A DNA stretch of 16,545 nucleotides from Bacillota bacterium (lineage in GTDB: Bacteria; Bacillota; Clostridia; Peptostreptococcales; Anaerovoracaceae). This document shows positions 14,834-16,545 of the stretch, one piece after another. A model generated the notes under the pieces. The model was not told the DNA's origin. It saw nothing but the letters and a program-made list of their open reading frames with translations, and did not search any database. The stretch lies in contig JAFZRG010000166.1 of the NCBI GenBank assembly GCA_017619985.1, positions 1 through 16,545 of the forward strand, given 5' to 3'. The translations under genes and the position numbers were made by a program. Numbering within the stretch: position 1 is the first letter of the stretch; each line of letters begins with the position of its first letter.

Positions 14834-14862
14834 TTGACGCGTCATGAAAACGACTGTATAAT
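14834..14862 (+). promoter_or_regulatory. Near-consensus promoter for the small membrane protein (and perhaps tRNA-Val)
   Basis: TTGACG (14834-14839), 17 bases, TATAAT (14857-14862). This is the best promoter match in the window and lies 35 bases before the start codon. It should be constitutive and strong. Confidence 0.9.
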
Positions 14863-14897
14863 AGTCAGGTAATTGATTCAGGCAGAAGGAGTTTTGA

Positions 14898-15401
14898 ATG
14901 GCAGGCAAAAAAGGACAGCGCACGATCAATATCTATGCTTTCTTCTTTTCCCTGGTAGCATTTCTTTTCGTCATGCAGCTCGGAACGGGCATCGCAGGCG
15001 CACTCATGGGCTTCCGGTATCCGGACGGCCTGCTGGGGATGACGGGCGTCGTCAACACGATCTCGCTCATCATCGTTCTGACCGCCATTTTCCTCGCCGC
15101 GTCTTCCGCCGGCTTCATCGTCATCCGCAAGGCGGAAGCGGACAAGAAGAACTTCGTCATTTACCACTGCATCGTCATCGGGGTCATGGCACTGAGCGCG
15201 GTCTACGTCATCGGTGCGTACAAGAACGTGTGGTGGATCCTGCCGAACATCTTTACGATCGCCGCGACGGCTTACAGCCTCAAGAATGTCAACCGTTCGA
15301 GGTACGAGGTCGTCAAGGGCACCCGCGCGTGGCGCAATGAACAGGCGCGCAAGGAACGTGCGGAGATGCGGGCACAGATGAAGGCGGGCAAAAGAAAATA
15401 A
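14898..15401 (+). CDS. Small four-helix membrane protein of unknown function
   Basis: A 167-residue protein with four predicted membrane helices (about residues 13-38, 54-76, 86-107 and 111-127), a short basic N-terminus (MAGKKGQR) and a long strongly basic C-terminal tail (134-167, many Lys and Arg), which should face the cytoplasm. I do not recognise a family or catalytic motif. AGAAGGAG upstream of the ATG supports the start. It has its own strong promoter. Only 14 bases separate its stop from tRNA-Val with no terminator between, so it is probably co-transcribed with that tRNA. Confidence 0.85.
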   Translation: MAGKKGQRTINIYAFFFSLVAFLFVMQLGTGIAGALMGFRYPDGLLGMTGVVNTISLIIVLTAIFLAASSAGFIVIRKAEADKKNFVIYHCIVIGVMALSAVYVIGAYKNVWWILPNIFTIAATAYSLKNVNRSRYEVVKGTRAWRNEQARKERAEMRAQMKAGKRK

Positions 15402-15415
15402 AGCCTTCTCCATAA

Positions 15416-15492
15416 GGGCTGTTAGCTCAGTCGGTTAGAGCGCTTGCGTCACATGCAAGAGGCCGTTGGTTCGAGTCCAATACAGCCCACCA
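15416..15492 (+). tRNA. tRNA-Val(CAC)
   Basis: A complete 77-base tRNA with encoded CCA. The acceptor is GGGCTGT/ACAGCCC, the D-arm is GCTC/GAGC, and the anticodon stem CTTGC/GCAAG holds the loop GTCACAT. The base after T33 starts CAC, which reads valine codon GUG. The T-arm is GTTGG-TTCGAGT-CCAAT. A reading as GTC (Asp) is excluded because T33 must directly precede the anticodon. No separate promoter is seen in the 14 bases before it; transcription probably comes from the upstream membrane protein gene. A terminator follows. Confidence 0.96.
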
Positions 15493-15498
15493 GCGCAG

Positions 15499-15528
15499 AA
15501 GCAGGGATCCGGAAGGGTCCCTGCTTTT
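15499..15528 (+). terminator. Terminator after tRNA-Val
   Basis: AAGCAGGGATCC pairs with GGGTCCCTGCTT around a GGAA loop (12 bp with one T-G wobble), followed by TTTT. Confidence 0.88.
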
Positions 15529-15540
15529 CCTATGCCGCCG

Positions 15541-15569
15541 TTGCTTTTGGCAGTTTAATATGCTAAAGT
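15541..15569 (+). promoter_or_regulatory. Possible promoter of the last amidohydrolase gene
   Basis: TTGCTT (15541-15546), 17 bases, TAAAGT (15564-15569). Both boxes deviate from consensus. Its place between a terminator and the next gene supports it more than its sequence does. Confidence 0.4.
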
Positions 15570-15612
15570 GATTTTAACGGTAATTCATGCTTTTTCAGCG
15601 GAGGTATTTTAT

Positions 15613-16545
15613 ATGAAAAGAGTTGACATGATCGTAAAAGCCCCTCATTTCTACACCATGGAGGGCGAGGGCGTAGGCTATAAGACCGGCGTCGCCATGA
15701 TCGTAAACGCGGGCAAGATCGAAGGCTTTGCCGATGCAGCGACAGTAGACAGCGAATATCAGGCCGACGAAGTGCTGGATCTGAAGGATCATGTCATCTT
15801 CCCGGGACTGATCGACGCCCACATGCACACGCTGGACAACGTGCTTAGAGGCCTGGCGCAGGACTCCAACAACTGGATGATGCTCGCGCTGCAGCCGTTC
15901 GTGAACGCCGCGACCCCCGAGGACAAGGTCAAGGGCAGCCGCGTGGCCATCATCGAAGCCATCAAGGCCGGTACGACCTGCCTCGGCGACTACAATATCG
16001 AAGTCGACAGCTGCGCGGAATTCATCACGAAGATCGGCGCGAGAGGCAATCTGGCCCCCATGTTCCGCGCCGCCAAGAGAAGGGTCTATTATCCCGGCGA
16101 GCTCTATGAGTTCGACGATGAGATGGGTGAACGCGAGATGAACGCGAATATCGAGACCTACGACCGCTGGCACGGCAAGGGCAACATCCGCATCCTGTTC
16201 GGCCCGCAGGGCGCCGACTTCATGAGCCCCGAGATGCTGCTCAAAGCCCAGAAAGCCGTCAAGGAGAGACACACCAAGATGCACCTGCACGTGCAGCAGG
16301 GAGACAGAGAGACGTTCCAGATCGTCCAGAGATACGGCAAGCGGCCGACGCAGTTCCTCGAAGAACTGGGCATCCTCGATAAAGATCTGATCGCGGTCCA
16401 CCTGACTGACTGCAACGACGACGAGACCCGCATCATCGCCAAGAGCGGCGCGGGCATGGTCGTCAACCCGGCTTCCATCGGCATCATCGACGGCATCGTC
16501 TGCCCGTCCGTCGTGTTCCAGGAAGCGGGCGGCATGTGCGGTCTC
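15613..16545 (+). CDS. Amidohydrolase / deaminase-like protein (TRZ/ATZ, MtaD-related), 5' part only
   Basis: 311 codons are open to the window edge; the gene continues beyond it. It belongs to the cytosine deaminase/chlorohydrolase branch of the amidohydrolase superfamily, which acts on nucleoside-like or triazine-like ring compounds. The metal motif DAHMHT is at 69-73 (H70, H72), then GTTCLGDYN at 120-128, the third metal His at 226 in HLHVQQ, and His263 in AVHLTDCNDDE. The usual H-x-x-E after the third His, carrying the catalytic Glu, reads H-V-Q-Q here, and the later HNP motif reads VNPAS. So this protein may not be a standard deaminase. The expected GTD motif would lie past the end. GCGGAGGT (15598-15605 region) sits before the ATG. 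It differs from the other amidohydrolase at 12436, so the two are not a recent duplication. Confidence 0.88.
   Translation, partial: MKRVDMIVKAPHFYTMEGEGVGYKTGVAMIVNAGKIEGFADAATVDSEYQADEVLDLKDHVIFPGLIDAHMHTLDNVLRGLAQDSNNWMMLALQPFVNAATPEDKVKGSRVAIIEAIKAGTTCLGDYNIEVDSCAEFITKIGARGNLAPMFRAAKRRVYYPGELYEFDDEMGEREMNANIETYDRWHGKGNIRILFGPQGADFMSPEMLLKAQKAVKERHTKMHLHVQQGDRETFQIVQRYGKRPTQFLEELGILDKDLIAVHLTDCNDDETRIIAKSGAGMVVNPASIGIIDGIVCPSVVFQEAGGMCGL

Noticed and set aside
15415..15492. Reading the tRNA at 15416 as tRNA-Asp(GTC)
   Set aside because: The anticodon stem CTTGC/GCAAG fixes a 7-base loop GTCACAT with T at position 33, so the anticodon is CAC (Val).

Overview
The window looks like a chromosomal segment of a GC-rich member of the Firmicutes, most likely class Clostridia. 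This rests on strong AGGAGG-type ribosome binding sites, TTGaca/TATAAT promoters, short stem-loop terminators with T runs, tRNA genes that encode their own CCA, and the gene content (a long clostridial-style OppC, a MgtE magnesium channel, a beta-CASP nuclease, a TIGR00266/AIM24 protein). The two tRNAs, Gly(CCC) and Val(CAC), both read G-ending codons, which fits the high GC. I see no phage, transposase, CRISPR array or defence genes. The species cannot be named from this sequence.

Layout. Bases 1-1355: the 3' end of a 2'-5' RNA ligase/cyclic phosphodiesterase gene, then a PAP2-type membrane phosphatase and a good terminator. Bases 1358-1600: an unusual palindromic element whose closing stem copies the 3' end of the adjacent minus-strand tRNA-Gly(CCC), then that tRNA's terminator, the tRNA and its promoter. 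Bases 1676-5592: a plus-strand operon of a beta-CASP metallo-beta-lactamase nuclease, uridine kinase and MgtE, ended by a bidirectional terminator. Bases 5607-6050: a convergent gene for a small lipoprotein of unknown role with its own promoter. Bases 6075-12418: a complete oligopeptide/dipeptide ABC transporter in the order permease, permease, ATPase, ATPase, binding lipoprotein. The operon has a hairpin in its leader and a second promoter inside the end of the last ATPase gene for extra expression of the binding protein. Bases 12436-14820: a YtcJ-like amidohydrolase and a TIGR00266/AIM24 protein, probably reached partly by read-through from the transporter. Bases 14834-15528: a small four-helix membrane protein with a near-consensus promoter, then tRNA-Val(CAC) and a terminator. 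Bases 15541 to the end: the start of a second, different amidohydrolase that runs off the window.

How it works together. The middle of the window is a peptide-uptake unit: the lipoprotein captures the substrate, the two permeases form the channel and the two ATPases drive it. The following amidohydrolase may process an imported amide, but its substrate is not known. The most unusual item is the element at 1358-1480. Read on the minus strand it gives four consecutive hairpins, one with a GAAA loop and one with a symmetric GA/GA internal loop. They are enclosed by a 12-bp stem that ends in UCCA like tRNA-Gly. It may be a tRNA-derived repeat, a decayed integration scar, or a tRNA-like or tRNA-antisense RNA.
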